Origin: JAHEFT01 sp963766195
Lineage (GTDB): Bacteria; Pseudomonadota; Gammaproteobacteria; Xanthomonadales; SZUA-36
DNA length: 64,000 nt
Assembly: GCA_963766195.1 (NCBI GenBank)
Contig: CAVXYY010000012.1
Span: 1 to 64,000 of the forward strand
Reading direction: 5' to 3'
The notes beneath the pieces were generated by a model. It did no database searches, was not told the origin of the DNA, and was given only the letters and a program-made list of their open reading frames with translations. The position numbers and the translations under genes are program-made. Below, in pieces: positions 11,400-23,200 of this stretch. Numbering within the stretch: position 1 is the first letter of the stretch; every line of letters starts with the position of its first letter.

Positions 11400-11893
11400 A
11401 AAGTCAGGATCGGGGTTGTGGCGCGTAGCCGAGTCGCGTTCAGTTCCGCAACGGCCGCCTCGACCAGGCTGTCCAGTCTTTCCCTGACCAGGTCAGACAA
11501 TTCCAGGCACAGTTCCAGCGATTGCGGAACCATGCCGAGCACCACCACTTCCGCGGGTTGTTCTCCGCTCAATTCCAGCGTCGCGAGCACATCGGACAAG
11601 CCCAGTTGGTGCGGTGAAATCCGCATGCCAAAGTAGACCGGCACATCATCGCCCGCCAGCCTGACCAGCGTGCCCGGCGGATCTCCCGTCTGGCAGGCAT
11701 CCAGCACCAGCAGGTGATCGCGCCGGCTCATGTCGTCCAGCAGGCCCATCCCGGTGGTGCCGCCGTCGAGGAACTCGACTCCGGGCGGAATCACGTAACG
11801 TTCCTGCAACAGTTCGAGGGCCCGGATACCCAGGCCCTCGTCCTCGAGAATGAGGTTTCCCATGCCCAGCACCAAAACCGGGCGCGGGGTCAT
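11396..11893 (-). CDS. hybD: Hydrogenase maturation endopeptidase (HybD/HyaD family)
   Basis: 165 residues. The N-terminus VLVLGMGNLILEDEGLG is the signature of the M52 hydrogenase protease family, with the conserved Glu/Asp pair that senses nickel (Glu in LEDEG and Asp in LDGGTTG or LDACQTG). It cleaves the C-terminal tail of the large subunit after the nickel-binding CxxCxxH. The start overlaps the stop of hybC (ATGA), which fits translational coupling within hybOABCD. Acts in the cytoplasm. The single frame is unbroken. Family assignment is firm; the substrate is inferred from the operon. Confidence 0.93.
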   Translation of the reverse strand: MTPRPVLVLGMGNLILEDEGLGIRALELLQERYVIPPGVEFLDGGTTGMGLLDDMSRRDHLLVLDACQTGDPPGTLVRLAGDDVPVYFGMRISPHQLGLSDVLATLELSGEQPAEVVVLGMVPQSLELCLELSDLVRERLDSLVEAAVAELNATRLRATTPILTF

Positions 11894-13606
11894 TTCGAAG
11901 TCAAAGCGCTTTGACCCGGACGATCTCCTTTCTTCCGCGGATCGACCATGTGAATGGCGCAGGCCAGGCAGGGATCGAAGGAATGAATCGTGCGCAGCAC
12001 TTCCAGCGGCAACTCGGGGTCGGCGACCGGGTTGCCGATCAGCGATGCTTCGTACGGCCCCAGTTCGTCGTCTTCATCCCGCGGGCCGGCATTCCAGGTG
12101 GAAGGAACCACCGCCTGGTAGTTCGCGATCTTGCCGTCCTGGATGACCACCCAGTGCGACAGCACGCCGCGCGGCGCTTCGTGGAATCCGAAGCCGCGCT
12201 GTTCGCCTTTCGGGAAGGTCGGGCGGTTATAAGGTCTCGTAGTCGCCGGAACCGATATTTTCCATCAGCAGGTTCCACTGGTTCTGCAGGCTTTCGTAAA
12301 TCACCGCGCAACGAATCGCGCGGGCGGCATGACGGCCGATGGTCGAATGCAGCGCGGTCAGCGGAATCTGGCTGCCGGCCAGGCTGCTGGCGGTGCTCAT
12401 CACCTGGTCGAGGTAGCGCGTGGTCGGTTCGTGGCCGGCCGCCGCCATGACCAGTACGTTGGCCAGCGGCCCGACCTGGGCTCGCTTGCCGTAAAAGGTC
12501 GGCGCCTTGACCCAGGAATATTTGCCGTCGTCCTGGAAGTCCGTGTACTCCGGCACCGTCTCGCCATCGTACGGGTGCAGTGCGGCGCTGCCTTCATACC
12601 AGGCGTGCTTGCTGCTCTCGGCGACACCGCCTTCAAAATACGCATCCTGGAAACTGGTGATGGGCTGCAGGGAACCGAGGTCGCCGTTGGTGATGTAACC
12701 ACCGGGCAGTTCAAATTCGGTACCCATGCCATTCGAGCGGCATTTCGGGAACACACAGGTAATTGGTTACCCCTGCCCCGTAGGCGGTCCAGTCCGCATA
12801 AAACGCACCGACCGCGGCAACATCGACCAGGTAGACCTGGCGAACGAAATCGCCCAGTTCATCGATCAGGCTCTTGATGTAGAACAGGCGTTCCAGCGAC
12901 AGGGTGGATTGGGAATCCAGGTTGATCGGGTTGGATACACCGCCCACCGCCAGGTTCTGGATGTGCGGGCGTTTTGCTGCCCAGGATCGCGACGATCTGG
13001 TTGGCCTTTCTCTGGTACTCGAGCGCCTGCAGGTAATGGGCCGCGGCCAGCAGATTGACTTCCGGCGGACAGTTTCATGGCCGGGTGGCCCCAGTAGCCG
13101 TTGGCAAAGATGCCCAGTTGGCCGGACTCCACCAGCGTTTTCAGCCGGGTTTGCACCGCGCTCAGTTCCTGCACCGTGTTGCGCGGCCATTCAGACAGCG
13201 TGGAAGCCAGCTTTGCCGTTGCGGCCGGATCCGCCGACAAGGCGGACACGATGTCCACCCAGTCCAGCGCCGACAGGTGATAGAAATGGACGATATGGTC
13301 GTGCACGCAATGCGCGCCGATGATCATGTTGCGGATGTGCTGCGCATTCATCGGGATTTCGAGTTGCAGCGCATTTTCCACCGCGCGTACCGAGACCATC
13401 GCGTGAACCGTGGTGCAGACGCCGCAGATCCGTTGGGTGAATATCCAGGCGTCGCGCGGGTCCCTGCCCTGCAGGATCAGTTCGATTCCGCGCCACATCT
13501 GGCCGGAGGACCAGGCGTTGGTGACCTTGCCGTCATTCACTTCGCAGTCGATGCGCAGGTGCCCTTCGATGCGTGTGACCGGATCTACGGTTATTCTTGT
13601 TGCCAC
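11890..13606 (-). CDS. hybC: [NiFe]-hydrogenase large subunit, Hyb type (4 frameshifts)
   Basis: Rebuilt length is about 570 residues, like E. coli HybC. The N-terminal nickel ligands are RICGVCTTVH (Cys61, Cys64) and the C-terminal ligands DPCLACAIH, followed by a short tail that the HybD protease would remove after the histidine. Breaks lie near 13065, 12970, 12735 and 12233; at each, removing one base restores the conserved sequence (for example KLS-PEVNLLAAAHYLQ at 13065). The enzyme oxidises H2 in the periplasm as a dimer with the small subunit and is carried across the membrane by the Tat signal of that partner. Gene order O-A-B-C-D is the same as in the E. coli hyb operon, so I assign it to group 1 uptake hydrogenases, subgroup near 1c. 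Confidence 0.93.
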
Positions 13607-13637
13607 GGTATTTCTCCCGTAATCAAAATGAGGTAAT

Positions 13638-14850
13638 CTAGGCGTTCGGCGCCAATCCGATTTCGGCCGGGGCGGAACCCGGCGCCACCGTGCGTTTTCG
13701 CGGCGGCAGTATCGGGAAACGTTTCACGATGTAGAGTGAATCCAACCACTTCGACCGCCAGCAAGCCGATGGAAACCAGCAACTCGATCACCGACGGGAA
13801 GTACACGTAACCCGCCGACGGCGTGTAGCCGATGATCAGGCCATTGAATCGCAGCACGGCGCCGCCCAGCAACAGGCATATCGCCACCAGGAACAAGCAG
13901 CCGGGCATTACCGCGCCAGCGCGGATGCACCAGTATCACAAGCGGAATGACGAACAATGCGTTTTCAATCACGAACATCACGGTCTGAACAGACGACTGG
14001 CTAAGGGCTGCCAGCGCATCGCGGTATACCAGGTCGGCAAACCGCACGACCAGGTAAAAACCCAGCGCCCAGCGCAACACTGTCGCCAATCTCCGGTACA
14101 GGTGCAGTTCCAGCCGGCGCCCGAAGCCGAGCACGGTAAGCGCACCTTCGAAAATCACGATCGAAAAGCCCATGATGATGGCGGACAGCAAGAAACAGGA
14201 AACTGATCCACGATGTTTGCCATAACGGTGAAATCTTGTTTCCCGCGGCTACGATCAGCGCGCCAAGACCGGACTGGTGCATGGTCGGTAACACGATTCC
14301 CAGCGGAATAACGACGTACAGGATCTTGAAAAACGCTTTCTCCAGCCCGGGCTTGCCGAAGTGCTCCAGCACCGGCGGCACCAACTCAATCCACAGCACC
14401 AGCATATACAGCGTCATGCATATGGCGACCTCGAACATCACCGAATTGAGGTTGATGTTCCACGGCAAGGCGATCTGGTAGAAATTCCACCAGCGTCCGA
14501 GGTCCACGAATGCGGCCAGGTTGGCCAGCGTATAGGCGAAGGCGCTGCCCAGCAGCGCCGGGCGGATCAGCGTGTGAAATTCGCCCTTGTTCATGACGTA
14601 GATGACGACCGCCAGCACGTAGCCGCCACAGCCGATTGCAGCGGTGATGTGAATATCCAGCACCACCCACAAACCCCAGGGATAGCCATTATTCAGGTTG
14701 GTCGCTTCACCCAGGCCGTAAACCAGGCGGAACAAAATCAGCGCCGACGGCTATCAGCACCAGCAGTGAAAGAAACAGGAAGGGACGGGTTAAAATCTTT
14801 CCGCCCATCGGGGCCGTTGTTGAAAGTTTCACTTCCTCTGTCCTCCTCAT
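13638..14850 (-). CDS. hybB: Hydrogenase integral membrane subunit HybB (NrfD family; 4 frameshifts)
   Basis: Rebuilt length is about 400 residues with nine or ten membrane segments. Recognisable HybB blocks: GGKILTRP near the start, LVYGLGEATNLNNGYPWGLWVVLD, NRGEFH-like NKGEFHTLIRPALL, VMFEVAICMTLY, LPTMHQSGLGALI, SAIIMGFSIVIFEG, GYVYFPSVIELLVSIG. HybB passes electrons from the HybA iron-sulfur protein to quinone. Breaks lie near 14748, 14190, 13913 and 13735; each fits one inserted base. With the last corrected the protein ends at the TAG at 13638-13640. The start at 14850 is a guess; ATG 14808 is the alternative and lies closer to the conserved GGKIL, but neither has a strong ribosome site. 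Confidence 0.9.
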
Positions 14851-15797
14851 CCTTTCCGCCCAGCCTGCGCCGGGTGACGAACATCAATCCGCCGAGCAGG
14901 GCCAGTGGTGCGATCATGCCCTTGTAGACCGTGTGCTGAATGGTCTCGGACAGGCTGGCAAAAGAACGCTCCGGGATGTCGGGTAAATCCAGGTTGCCGA
15001 ACGGGACACCCGCCAGCACCATTACCTGGGTGCCGCCGCCCTGCGATTCACCGTAAACGCGGTCGATATAATGCGGAACGATGGCTTCGTGGCGGTGCGG
15101 ATCCTCCAGCGTGTTGCGCGGATAGTTGTACGTCGACCCGGGCTCTGCCGCCAACCGGCGGTGTGCTTCTTCCAGCAGTTCTTCGCGGGTTCCGAACAGC
15201 GAAGCGCCGGTCGGACAGCGTTCAACACAGGCCGGCAACAAGCCTTCCGCCAGCCTGTGGTTGCAGAACTGGCACTTGTGAATCTGGCCGAAGGCCTCGT
15301 CGAAGTCCCACTTGGGGATGTTGTAGGGACAGGCCCAGACGCAATACCGGCAGCCAATGCAAGCCTCCGGGTGGTGCGTGACGATGCCGTTATCCGGGTC
15401 TTTGCGCATCGCCTGGGTCGGGCAGACCGAGATGCATCCGGGATCGACGCAATGCATGCAATGGCGCTTGACAAAGGAATAGCCGTTGACCGCCTGGTCT
15501 TTTTCTTCTGCAGTACCATTGCGGTAAACCTTGATGATATTCAGCGTCTTGCCGGACGTATCCACCGGCGTATCCCAGATCGGTGACTGGTCGGCATGTT
15601 CGACCGGCATGTCATTGGCTTCCTTGCAGCCCACCATGCAGGCCTTGCAACCGATACACAGGGTCGCGTCGTACAACATGCCGATGGCGTTCGGCGGGCA
15701 CTTCCAGGTTGGGTCGCGCCTCTGCAGCTGCCGGCAAAGCGGCCGCAGCACTGCCGGTCACCGCCGCTTTGAGAAAGTCTCTGCGCTTGATGCTCAT
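14738..15797 (-). CDS. hybA: Hydrogenase ferredoxin-type subunit HybA, Tat-exported (1 frameshift or 2)
   Basis: The N-terminus has a twin-arginine signal (SIKRRDFLKAA). After a break near 15698 the mature protein continues as PPNAIGMLYDATLCIGCKACMVGCKEAND with four cysteine clusters: CIGCKACMVGC, CMHCVDPGCISVC, CIGCRYCVWAC, and CQFCNHRLAEGLLPACVERC. These bind four [4Fe-4S] clusters. A C-terminal membrane anchor (MIAPLALLGGLMFV) follows. HybA carries electrons from the hydrogenase dimer to HybB. The frame as written ends at 14738 and overlaps hybB by over 100 bases; with one more missing base the protein would end at the TGA at 14847-14849, which overlaps the proposed hybB ATG. I consider the shorter end more natural, as E. 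coli HybA is about 328 residues. Confidence 0.9.
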
Positions 15798-15814
15798 GCG
15801 CTCAACCCTCTGTT

Positions 15815-16971
15815 TCAGCGGAACGGTCTTTCTTCTTTTTCTTGTCTTTCTTTTTCTTCTTTCTCGGGTATCAGCTCCACTTTTCCAAGACGGCTCATCA
15901 TCACCGCAGCCGCGCCAACTGCAGCGCCTGCCGCAGCACCGACCACGCCGGCCGAAGCCGGGCTCATGCCCGCACCCTTGGGTTGATCAACCGCGGCATA
16001 GGCAAGCGGCGGAGTAACGGATTCGACATCGGCCAGTGCATGAATCGGCTTGGTAAATCCGACACCTTGTTCCGTGCAGCCGAAACAGGGGTGGCCGGTA
16101 CCCACCGGCCAACTGCCCGAACCCGACATCCCCGAACAGGATGGACGGACAGTTGGCCCAGGTTTCCGGACCCTTGCAACCCAGCTTGTACAGGCACCAA
16201 CCCTGGCGGTGTCCTTCGTCGCCGAATTCCATCGCAAAACGGCCCGCGTCGAAATGCGCCCGACGTTCGCAGTTTTCATGGATCAGGCGGCCGTAGGCGA
16301 ATTTCGGCCGGTTCTTTTCATCCAGTGCCGGCAGGGATCCAAAAGCAACGAACTGCAGCACCGTACTCAGGAAATTATAGGGATTGGGCGGACAACCCGG
16401 AATATTCACGATGGTCTTGCCGGGCAGCACTTCCGCCACGCCGACCGCACCGGTTGGATTGATCCCGCTGGAAGGTATGCCGCCCCAGGAAGCGCAGGAA
16501 CCGATGGCGATGATGGCTGCTGCTCCCGCCTGCAGCTTCTTCCAGGTGTTCCTGGATGGTCCGGTTAGCGACCTTGCAATAGATGCCGCCGTCCTTGGTC
16601 GGAATCGCACCATCGACCACCAGCAGGTAGTTCCCGTAATTCTCCTCCATCGACGCCATCCGGGCCGCTTCGGCCTGGTGACCGGCCGCAACGCTGAGGG
16701 TCTCGTGGTAGTCCAGCGAAACCATGTCGAGGATCAGGTTCTCAAGCGTCGGGTGATGGGACCGCAACAAGGACTCGGTGCAGCCGGTGCATTCCTGGGC
16801 CGAAAGCCAGATGACCGGCGGCCGCCGTGGATTCATCACGGCCTCGGCAATCTGCGCGCCGAGGATCGGTGAAAAGCCGAGTGTAACGGCAACTCCGGAA
16901 CAAAATGTCAGGAAGCCTCTGCGGGAAATACCGGTGGCAGGTTCCAGGTGGAGGTCAAGATCACTAATCAT
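15815..16971 (-). CDS. hybO: [NiFe]-hydrogenase small subunit, Tat-exported (2 frameshifts)
   Basis: Rebuilt length is about 384 residues. Twin-arginine signal SRRGFLTF (Arg17, Arg18), proximal-cluster cysteines ECTGCTES (Cys61, Cys64), then AIIAIGSCASWGG, NIPGCPPNPYNFL, HENCERRAHFDAGRFAMEFGDEGHRQGWCLYKLGCKGPE and GHPCFGCTEQGVGF, which match HybO block by block. A C-terminal membrane helix (GVVGAAAGAAVGAAAVMM) anchors it, followed by a highly charged tail. Breaks lie near 16531 and 16120, each one extra base. It is the first gene of the operon. The 208 bases upstream to the RND gene hold no promoter I would defend. No hyp maturation genes occur in the window, so they must lie elsewhere. Confidence 0.93.
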
Positions 16972-17179
16972 GGCTCATTCCCTCTAAAACGGTCTTTACT
17001 GACCGTGCGCAGGGAACAGTTCTAGCTATAACGAAGAACCAGGTATCGAAAATAAGTTTATTTTTATTCGTTCTTGCCGCTCAGGTTCCCTCAAATTGAA
17101 CCGATTGTTGAATGGAAGCAACTTAAAACAAAATGACTTGAATCAACTGATCTGGATCATTGCACTAAATAGCGCGTTG

Positions 17180-20100
17180 TTAGCGCAAAAATGCGGGTCT
17201 TGGCAGGAGCCGCCCGATAAACCCGAACATCCGTTTGAAAGCCCGCCACAACGCAGCAGGCCAGTGCCGCATGATGTCCAGCCAGGTATAAATCGTTGGA
17301 AGCAGAACAAGGCTGACGAAGGTCGAAAACAGCAATCCCCCGACGATCGCGCGCGCCATCGGAAAGTACGGAGGGCCATTGCCGCCAATTTGCGTAGTGC
17401 CGATACACAAAGGCGCCAGGCCCAGTACCGTGGTGCCGACAGTCATCAGGATCGGCCGCAAACGTTCGCGCCCTGCCCGCACCAGGGCTTCTTCCCGGCC
17501 GAGGCCGGCCAGGCGAAGCTTGTTGACGTGGTCGATCAACACGATCCCGTTGTTCACCACGACACCGATCAGGATCAGAATCCCGATCATCGCCATCAGG
17601 GTAAACGTGGTTCCGGTGACCAGGAAGAACCAGTACACCCCGATGACCGAGAAAATGATGGTGCAGATCATGCTCGCCGGATAAACCAGGGATTCGAACT
17701 GGGCAGCCAGTACGATGTAAATGATCGCGATGGCCAGAAGGATGTTGAACAGCATTCTTTCCATCGCTTCCTGGTCGTCTTCGAACCCCCCGCCAAAGGC
17801 CCAGCCGTAGCCTCCGGGCAGCTTCATCAGGTCCATCCGCGCGGTGATTTTTTCCTTCGCCTCTTCGGTGGTTATTCCGTCCAGTTGGGCTGTCACGCGC
17901 AAGCCCGTTTGACGATCCATCCGGCGAATCTCGGTGGGGCCGCTGTCTTCAGTGAGGCTGACCAGGGCCATCAGCGGCACTTGCAGGCCGTCGGCGTTGC
18001 GTAACTTGATGTCCCTTAAATCGGCCAGGCTCTCGCGATCTTCTTCACGGAGTTGCAAACGCACCGGGACCTCGCCTTCCTCGCCTTTGAATTCGCGCAG
18101 TTCGACTCCGCGCAGGGCAATGGCGACGGCTTGCGCGACATCCTGGGTGGAGAACCCCAGCAGATTGGCCTTTTCCCGGTCCACGCGAACCTGTACTTCC
18201 TGGTCGCCTGCACCCGCCTCTGAAACCACGCTGGTCAGGCCTTCCACACCTGAGAGAACCCGCACGGCGTCGTCGGCCAGCCCCCGCAATACTTCGCTGG
18301 ACGAGCCCGTCAGCGTAATGTTCAGCTTTTCGGCGCCGCCGGTTCGCTCAAAGTCGAAACTGGGCCGGCCAATGGCAATCTTCGGCAGGCCTTCCATGAT
18401 CTTCTTGCTGATCTCCTCTGACGAGAGGGTTGCCTCGCTGTCTTCGGTCAGCAGGATGGACGAAATAGTGTTGGATGCGCCGGTTTCATCGTAATAGGTG
18501 TATACAGCCCGGATGTTGAAGGCTTCCTGGTTGTCATACAGGTACTCCTCGATGCGGTCGACTGATTCCTTTATTTTCTCCAGCGGATAATGGCCGTCCA
18601 GGTGGTAGCTCAGGTAGAGTTGCCGGGTCTGGTTCATCGGGAACATGTCGGTTTTTACCAGCGACATCGGTATGGCCGCGGAAACCAGGGTCAAAACCAC
18701 CAGGCCCGCTGCCCACCAGCGATGCCCGAGCGTCCAGCTCAGCACCCGCGCGTACCATTCGGTCAAACGTCCAACCCACCGGTTTTGCCGGCTCATTGAC
18801 GGCTGGTCGAGGCGGGTCGCCAGCAGGGGAATGACCGTCTGTGCAATGAACAGTGAAATGACCAGGGAAACCACGATGGCGGCGGCCACGTGGGTCAGAA
18901 AAATCGAAATGTCATCCTGCTCCCCGAAAATGATCGGCAGGAACACCGCAGCGCTGGTCAGTGTGCCGGCGGCGACAGCAGTACCAACCGCCCGCACGCC
19001 ACGCAGGGCGGCGCCTTCAGGGTCGTTGGGTGATTGTTCGTGTTCACGGTGAATGCTCTCGCTGACCACGACCGAGTTGTCGACCAGCATCCCCACCGCG
19101 AGCATCAGGCCCATCATCGAAAGAATGTTCAGGGACAGGCCCAGGAAGTACATCACGCCGAGCGTGATGGTGATGGCCACCGGCACCGCCAGTGAGACCA
19201 TCAGGGTGGTCTGCAGATGCCCGAGGAAAAAATACAGCACGATCAACGACAGCAAGGCTCCGATCAGCCCGGCTTTCAGCAACTCGGAAAGTGACTCGGT
19301 CACCCCCTCTGACTGGTTGTCCAGGAAAAACAGCTGGATACCCTGCATCTCGGCGCTTTGGCCAATCCGGTTCACTTCCTCTACCGCCAGCCGGCCGACG
19401 TCCACCAGGTTGGCGCCGTTTTCCTTGAACACGCTGACGCCGATGGCGTATTTCCGGTCCAGGTGCCGGGCGTAGGTGCGTTTTTTATTGTCGTAGCGGA
19501 TTTCGGCGATGTCGCGCAGGCGCAGTCCGCTATCGTTGATTACCAGCGCACCGATCTCATCCACGCTGCGGAACTCGCCCCGCGGGTTGACCCGGTAACG
19601 GGTCTCGTTGTCACGAATCAGCCCGGCGGAATCCGAAAAATTGACCTGCTGCAAACGGCGCTGGAGATCGACCAGGTCGATCCCGTGTGAAACCACGCGG
19701 TCCGCGATCAGTTCAATGCGGATCTCGCGCGGCTCGACGCCCTCGAGCTGAACCCTGGCCACGCCCGGTATCCGTTCCAGCGGCCGGATCAGCTTCCGCA
19801 TCAGCATGTCGTAGGCGCCGGACAGGTCTCTTTCGCTGGAGATTCGCATCCGCAATACCGGTTGATCGGTAAAATTGAACTTGAAAACATTGATGCGCCG
19901 GACATCAGACGGCAGCGAACCGCGAATCGCCTCGATCCGGTCACGCGCTTCGACCGCCTTGACAGCAACGTCTTCGCCCCAGTCAAAAATCACTTCGATA
20001 TTGGCCCCGTTTGACGAGGACCGGGATTCCAGCCGCTTGATGCCGGCCAGCGTCGCAATCACTTCTTCAACCGGCCGGGTGATTTCGCGTTCAACTTCCT

Positions 20101-20269
20101 CCGGCGTCGACCCCTGGTAGGGAATTTCAATGCCGATGAACGGGACGTCCACCGCCGGAAAATACTCCAGCGGCAGCAAACGTGAGGACACCAGGCCGAT
20201 CGCAATCATCGATACAAAGATCATGATGATCGTGACCGGGCGTTTGATCGCAAATTGGGCAGGCGACAT
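17180..20269 (-). CDS. RND-family efflux permease (second of pair)
   Basis: 1029 residues, unbroken, the usual RND length. An N-terminal helix (TIIMIFVSMIAIGLV), a large periplasmic loop, a cluster of helices including GMLVDNSVVVSESIHREH (the TM4 region, with one acidic residue where AcrB has two), a second periplasmic domain and a second helix cluster (GVVVNNGIVLIDHVNKLR). Proton-driven export from periplasm or inner membrane. It starts 2 bases after the stop of the first RND gene, in an operon with the adaptor. The paired pumps may form a heteromultimer, as MdtBC does; that is inference. Substrate unknown. No TolC-like gene is nearby. Confidence 0.9.
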   Translation of the reverse strand: MSPAQFAIKRPVTIIMIFVSMIAIGLVSSRLLPLEYFPAVDVPFIGIEIPYQGSTPEEVEREITRPVEEVIATLAGIKRLESRSSSNGANIEVIFDWGEDVAVKAVEARDRIEAIRGSLPSDVRRINVFKFNFTDQPVLRMRISSERDLSGAYDMLMRKLIRPLERIPGVARVQLEGVEPREIRIELIADRVVSHGIDLVDLQRRLQQVNFSDSAGLIRDNETRYRVNPRGEFRSVDEIGALVINDSGLRLRDIAEIRYDNKKRTYARHLDRKYAIGVSVFKENGANLVDVGRLAVEEVNRIGQSAEMQGIQLFFLDNQSEGVTESLSELLKAGLIGALLSLIVLYFFLGHLQTTLMVSLAVPVAITITLGVMYFLGLSLNILSMMGLMLAVGMLVDNSVVVSESIHREHEQSPNDPEGAALRGVRAVGTAVAAGTLTSAAVFLPIIFGEQDDISIFLTHVAAAIVVSLVISLFIAQTVIPLLATRLDQPSMSRQNRWVGRLTEWYARVLSWTLGHRWWAAGLVVLTLVSAAIPMSLVKTDMFPMNQTRQLYLSYHLDGHYPLEKIKESVDRIEEYLYDNQEAFNIRAVYTYYDETGASNTISSILLTEDSEATLSSEEISKKIMEGLPKIAIGRPSFDFERTGGAEKLNITLTGSSSEVLRGLADDAVRVLSGVEGLTSVVSEAGAGDQEVQVRVDREKANLLGFSTQDVAQAVAIALRGVELREFKGEEGEVPVRLQLREEDRESLADLRDIKLRNADGLQVPLMALVSLTEDSGPTEIRRMDRQTGLRVTAQLDGITTEEAKEKITARMDLMKLPGGYGWAFGGGFEDDQEAMERMLFNILLAIAIIYIVLAAQFESLVYPASMICTIIFSVIGVYWFFLVTGTTFTLMAMIGILILIGVVVNNGIVLIDHVNKLRLAGLGREEALVRAGRERLRPILMTVGTTVLGLAPLCIGTTQIGGNGPPYFPMARAIVGGLLFSTFVSLVLLPTIYTWLDIMRHWPAALWRAFKRMFGFIGRLLPRPAFLR

Positions 20270-20271
20270 GG

Positions 20272-23200
20272 TTAACCCGCCTGCAGGACATGGGAGGAAC
20301 CGGACCGGGAATTGGCGTCTTTCTCCACCCGGGCGGGTTCATCCTGCCTGGCGTCCCTGCGCCGGTCCAGCAGGGAATACATCACCGGTATCACGACCAG
20401 CGTCAACAGGGTCGAGGTCAGCAGCCCCCCGATTACCGTGACCGCCATCGGTGTCCGCATTTCCGAGCCTTCTCCCAGGCCAAGCGCCATGGGCAGCAGC
20501 CCCAACACGGTCGTCAGGGTGGTCATCATGATGGGGCGCAAACGCAGCCGTGCAGCATCGCGGATCGCGTCGAAGCGTTCCATTCCCCGCTCGCGTAACT
20601 TGTTGATCAGGTCGACCAGGACGATCGCATTATTCACCACGATGCCGGCCAGCATGATCAGGCCGATGAACACGATCACGCTCAGCCGGGTGTCCGTCAG
20701 CCACAAAGCCAACGCAACACCGGCAGCGGCGAGTGGTATGGAAAACAGGATCACGAACGGGTGCACCAGGGATTCAAATTGCGAGGCCATGACCAGGTAG
20801 ACGAGAAAAACGGCGAGGACCAGCGCAAACACCAGCGAGCGGAACGAAGCTGCCATTTCTTCACTCTGCCCGGTGATTTTCAGTGTCAAGCCATACGGAA
20901 GCTGGATGCCGGACAACAGGGCCTCGGCTTCGATGACGGCGCTGCCGAGATCTCCATAAGCCAGGTTGGCCTGGACCAGCGCCACCCGCTCCTGGTCGGC
21001 CCGGCGGATTTCCGCGGGCCCTTCAGCGATCCGGATTTCCGCCACGGAGGACAAAGTCACAGGCCGCTCGCTCTGGGGATTGATGATCAGGTTTTGCACC
21101 GCTGCAATGGACTGGCGCTCGTTCTCGGACAAACGGACCAGCACGTCGATTTTGCGATCACGCCAGCTGTAGCGCGTGGCCACCTGCCCGCGAATTTTAC
21201 CGACCACCTGGTCGGATATCTGTTTCACCGTCAAGCCCAGCGCGGCCGCGCGTTCCTGGTCGAAAAATATCTGGATCTCGGGATGGCCGCGCTCCAGGCT
21301 CGATTCGACATCGGCAAACCGGTCCGATGCGCGCAGCAGGCCCAGTACCTGCTCACTGGCTGCCCGCAGGGCATCCAGGTCGTAGCCCTGGATTTCAATT
21401 TCCAAAGGCTTGTCGAAACTCAATAGCTCAGGCGCGCTGAAATTGCTTTCCAGTCCGGCGGTTTCCGCAGTGTTGGCCCGCAGTTCATGGATCACCGCAT
21501 CCCGGTCTTCCGGGCTCGATGCAGGCTTCATCGCCACCAGCATGCGGGCGATATTCTCTCCGCTCTCGGTGGGGTTCGCATCGATCCTGTTTCCGGAACC
21601 GGCCACGCCGTAAACATAGTCTACAGTGGGATTCGCCGTCGCCAACCGTTGCAGGTTGCCGGCCAGGCGATCCGTTTCTTCCAGCGGAGTGCCCGGGTTG
21701 GCCTCCAGGGTGACATCGAATCGCCCCTGCTCAAGGTCTGGCAGTAATTCGGTTCCGATACCACGCAGCATCACCACGGCGAGCACCAGCACAACAGTGG
21801 CCAGCACCATGGTTTTTGCCCGGTGCCGCAACGCCATATCGAGCAACTTTGCATAGGAGGATGCGAACCAGCTGCCAAACCGGCTACTGCCGGGTTCGCG
21901 GGGGAGCGTCTTGTGTCCGCTGGCCGAGGCCATCATCGGGATCAGGGTTACCGCAACAGCAAGCGATACCGCCAATGCAAAAGTAACCGTCAAGGCCTGG
22001 TCACGGAATAACTGGCCGGCCATACCGTCAACAAAAGCCAGCGGCAGAAATACCGCGATGGTGGTCAGGGTCGAAGCAATCACGGCACCGCCAACTTCGC
22101 TGGTGCCCTTGATGGCTGCCGGCACCAGTCCTTCGCCCTCGGCCCGGTAGCGCGAGATATTCTCGAGCACGACGATGCCGTTATCGACCAGCAATCCCGT
22201 GGCCAGCGCAATACCGCCCAGGGACATGATGTTCAGCGAGATGCCTGCCTGCCCCATCAGGAAAAATGTGGCGATAACGGAAACCGGGATACACAGGGCA
22301 ATCGTCAGCGTGAACCAGGCATTTCGCAGGAACACGAAGATCACCAGGACGGCCAGCAAGCCGCCGAGAACAGCGGCGTTGATTACTTCACGGATGGCCC
22401 GGTCGATGAAGACCGACTGGTCATCCACCGTTTCCATTTCAACACCGGGGGGAAGGTTTTCCTGCAGTTGCAGGAGCTTGTCGCGTACGCCCCTGGCCAC
22501 GCTCACCGTGTTTGCGTCGCCCTCTTTGTAGACGGCTATTTCGACGGCTTCGTGCCCGTTCATGCGAATGATCGCCTCCCGTTCACTGTAACCGGAACGG
22601 ACACGGGCGATATCACGGAGGTAAACCGGACGCCCCTCGCCGGTTGAAACGATGAGGCTGCCGAACTCCTCGACCGACCCGAACTGGTTGATGGTGCGCA
22701 CGAGATACCTCTGTGTGCCCTGCTCCAGCCGCCCTGCCGATACGTTGACGTTTTCAGCCGCCAACCGGGACGTCAGAACCTCCAGTGTCAGGTTCAGCCG
22801 GGCCATCTTTTCCTGGTCGATTTCTATCTGAATTTCGTCTTCCAGTCCGCCGCTGATCTTGACCGCGGCAACACCCTCCACGGGCTCCAGCAATTTCCGG
22901 ATTTCCTCGTCCGCGTAACGGCGCAAAACTTTCAACGAGGTCTCGTCCACCGCGTCGCCCGATTCGGCGTGGATCAAACCTAACCGCATGATCGGGTCGG
23001 TTGCCGGATTGAATCGCAGCAACATCGGCCTGGCGGCTTCCAGCGGAAGCTGCAAAACTTCCAGTTTTTCCCTGACGTCCAGACCGGCGAGGTCCATATC
23101 GGCGCCCCAGGCAAACTCCAGGATGACGTCCGACTGACCGGCGCGGGATACTGACTTCACGCCCTTGACGTTCTTGACCACCCCTACGGCCTCCTCGACC

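Noticed and set aside
17096..18004. Open frame of 302 codons on the plus strand
   Set aside because: Antisense to the end of an RND permease with full family motifs; composition is rich in His, Gln and Arg as expected for a shadow frame.
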